Under the pieces are notes generated by a model. The model was not told the DNA's origin. It saw nothing but the letters and a program-made list of their open reading frames with translations, and searched no databases. A stretch of 55,463 bases of DNA from Leifsonia sp. C5G2 (GTDB lineage: Bacteria > Actinomycetota > Actinomycetes > Actinomycetales > Microbacteriaceae). Below are positions 54,313-55,463 of the stretch, one piece after another. The stretch spans positions 1-55,463 of the forward strand of contig NZ_JABFMV010000019.1 of assembly GCF_013359685.1 (NCBI RefSeq), in the 5' to 3' direction. The position numbers and the translations under genes are program-made. Within the stretch, counting starts at the first letter, position 1, and each line of letters opens with the position of its first letter.

Positions 54313-55317
54313 ATGGGAATCTCTGGGAGCGACGGGTCCGGCCTCACCATCGGCGAGGCGTCGGAGCGGGAGGCGCTGCGGCGCATCTTCCCCCGGCTCC
54401 CGGAGTCGCGCGCGACCCTGGTCGGCCCCGGGGACGATGCCGCGGTCCTGGCGGCGCCCGACGGCCGGTTCGTGGTGACGACGGACATGATGGTGCACGG
54501 CCCGGACTTCCGGCTCGCCTGGTCGGGCCCGGAGGACCTCGGCTGGAAGGCCGCGGTGACGAACCTCTCCGACGTGGCCGCCATGGGCGCCGTCCCGACG
54601 GCGCTCGTGGTGGCGATCGCCGCGCCGCCCGAGACGCCGGTGGCGTGGCTGGAGGCGGTCGCCGACGGCTTCCGGCTGGCCTGCGAGGCCCTGCAGCCGG
54701 GCTGCGGCGTCGTCGGCGGCGACCTGTCCGTGTCGGCCACGCTGACCTTCGCCGTGACGGCGTTCGGCGATCTGGAGGGCCGCGCGCCCGTGCTGCGCAG
54801 CGGCGCGCGCCCGGGCGATGTCGTGGCGGTGTCCGGGCCGCTCGGGGCCGCGGCGGCCGGGCTCGGCCTGCTGTTCGGCCGGGCGGTGGATGCGGCGGGC
54901 GAGCCGGACGCGGAACGCTTCGCCGCCGTCGTCGCCGAGCATCCGGAACTCGTCCGCGCACAGCTGCGCCCGCGTCCCCCGATCGCCGACGGCCCGCTCG
55001 CCGCAGAGGCGGGCGCCACGGCCATGCTCGACCTCAGCGACGGTCTGGCCCTCGACGCCCGCCGGGTCGCCGAGGCGAGCGGCGTCGCCATCGACCTCGA
55101 CACATCCACTCTCGGCCCGGACCTGCGCACAGCGCTGACCGGGGGAGAGGACCACGGCCTGCTCGCCGCGTTCCCGCCGGGCACTGCCCTGCCCGGCGGC
55201 TTCCGCCGAGTCGGCGAGGTCCGCGAAGGCGACGGCCTCCTCCTCATCGACGGCCGCCCCTTCACGGACCGCGGCGGCTGGGACCCCTACCAGGACTGGT
55301 CCGGCCGCGCCGGCTGA
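54313..55317 (+). CDS. thiL: Thiamine-monophosphate kinase
   Basis: A 334-residue ThiL, making thiamine diphosphate from the monophosphate. PurM-like fold motifs: [35 protein letters not shown] and [22 protein letters not shown]. The ATG 54313 has TACCGT eight bases before it and no ribosome site, consistent with leaderless expression. Confidence 0.95.
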   Translation: MGISGSDGSGLTIGEASEREALRRIFPRLPESRATLVGPGDDAAVLAAPDGRFVVTTDMMVHGPDFRLAWSGPEDLGWKAAVTNLSDVAAMGAVPTALVVAIAAPPETPVAWLEAVADGFRLACEALQPGCGVVGGDLSVSATLTFAVTAFGDLEGRAPVLRSGARPGDVVAVSGPLGAAAAGLGLLFGRAVDAAGEPDAERFAAVVAEHPELVRAQLRPRPPIADGPLAAEAGATAMLDLSDGLALDARRVAEASGVAIDLDTSTLGPDLRTALTGGEDHGLLAAFPPGTALPGGFRRVGEVREGDGLLLIDGRPFTDRGGWDPYQDWSGRAG

Positions 55318-55320
55318 CCC

Positions 55321-55392
55321 CCGCCATCGAGTCCTCGAAGACTCCACGCCCGCACGGCGTGTCGCCTGCACTCTTCGAGGACTCGGTGGCGG
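55321..55392. terminator. Hairpin after thiL
   Basis: Arms 55321-55340 and 55373-55392 pair with one mismatch; the loop contains CGGCGTGTCGC (55355-55365), the reverse complement of the core at 53-63. Lies between convergent genes. Confidence 0.75.
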
Positions 55393-55416
55393 GGCGGGGC
55401 GGGGCGGGAAAGCGGG

Positions 55417-55463
55417 TCAGGAGGGGGAGAGCCAGTAGATGGCGGTTTCGCCGTAGGGCTTGT
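55417..55463 (-). CDS. Partial gene, C-terminal end only
   Basis: A minus-strand reading ends KPYGETAIYWLSPS-stop (stop at 55417-55419) and continues beyond the window. Its placement just after a convergent-gene hairpin suggests a real 3' end, but too little is present to identify it. Confidence 0.4.
   Translation of the reverse strand, partial: KPYGETAIYWLSPS

Noticed and set aside
54313-54330. A thiamine (TPP) riboswitch ahead of thiL
   Set aside because: Only 25 bases separate thiL from the divergent gene and a -10 box lies within them, leaving no room for an aptamer.

Overview
The window comes from a high-GC actinobacterium. Protein signatures and habits of organisation (SufS/SufU pair, fused LivM-LivG permease/ATPase, DUF3515 lipoprotein, FHA/kinase/MoxR/DUF58 cluster, many genes whose -10 box lies 6-8 bases before the start codon) fit the family Microbacteriaceae, something close to Leifsonia. 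This is inferred from gene content; no 16S gene is present. Coding density is high and almost all genes are chromosomal in character, except for one small lower-GC insertion.

Region 1 (1-12,966) is a catabolic/uptake locus. A minus-strand run encodes a zinc alcohol dehydrogenase, a short-chain dehydrogenase, a MoaF-family protein, a SnoaL-like protein and a complete branched-chain-amino-acid-type ABC transporter (binding lipoprotein, LivH, fused LivM-LivG, LivF). An AraC-type regulator sits upstream; an NAD-dependent aldehyde dehydrogenase and an MFS symporter run the other way. Together they would import a small organic molecule and oxidise it alcohol to aldehyde to acid; the substrate is not known.

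Region 2 (12,981-29,313) is mixed housekeeping: alpha/beta hydrolase, a secreted protein made of two tandem class B-like HAD phosphatase domains, SufS-SufU, MarR regulator with a divergent EamA exporter, DyP peroxidase, AlaX-like editing hydrolase, NERD protein, photolyase, metallo-beta-lactamase-fold hydrolase, a CopB-type metal ATPase behind a CsoR-like operator, and a lipid kinase. Between the exporter and the DyP gene lies the most unusual object of the window: a 1,176-bp lower-GC cassette (secreted protein plus small membrane protein) flanked by a 134-bp direct repeat made of the overlapping 3' ends of the two host genes.

Region 3 (29,398-46,424): tRNA-Glu, a KTSC protein, a yybP-ykoY (manganese) riboswitch ahead of terC, and then a long co-directional signalling/envelope cluster: PP2C phosphatase, FHA protein, membrane Ser/Thr kinase, FHA-like/winged-helix protein, a 1,757-residue tandem Ig-like surface protein, MoxR ATPase, DUF58 protein, a transglutaminase-like membrane protein that has lost its catalytic Cys and His, and a second FHA protein.

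Region 4 (46,425-55,463): leuC-leuD-murA preceded by a leader peptide with four consecutive Leu codons, a VapBC-type toxin-antitoxin pair, plsC-gpsA-ddl, a DUF3515 lipoprotein and thiL. Long intergenic hairpins, several sharing a GCGACACGCCG core, occur at gene ends throughout.
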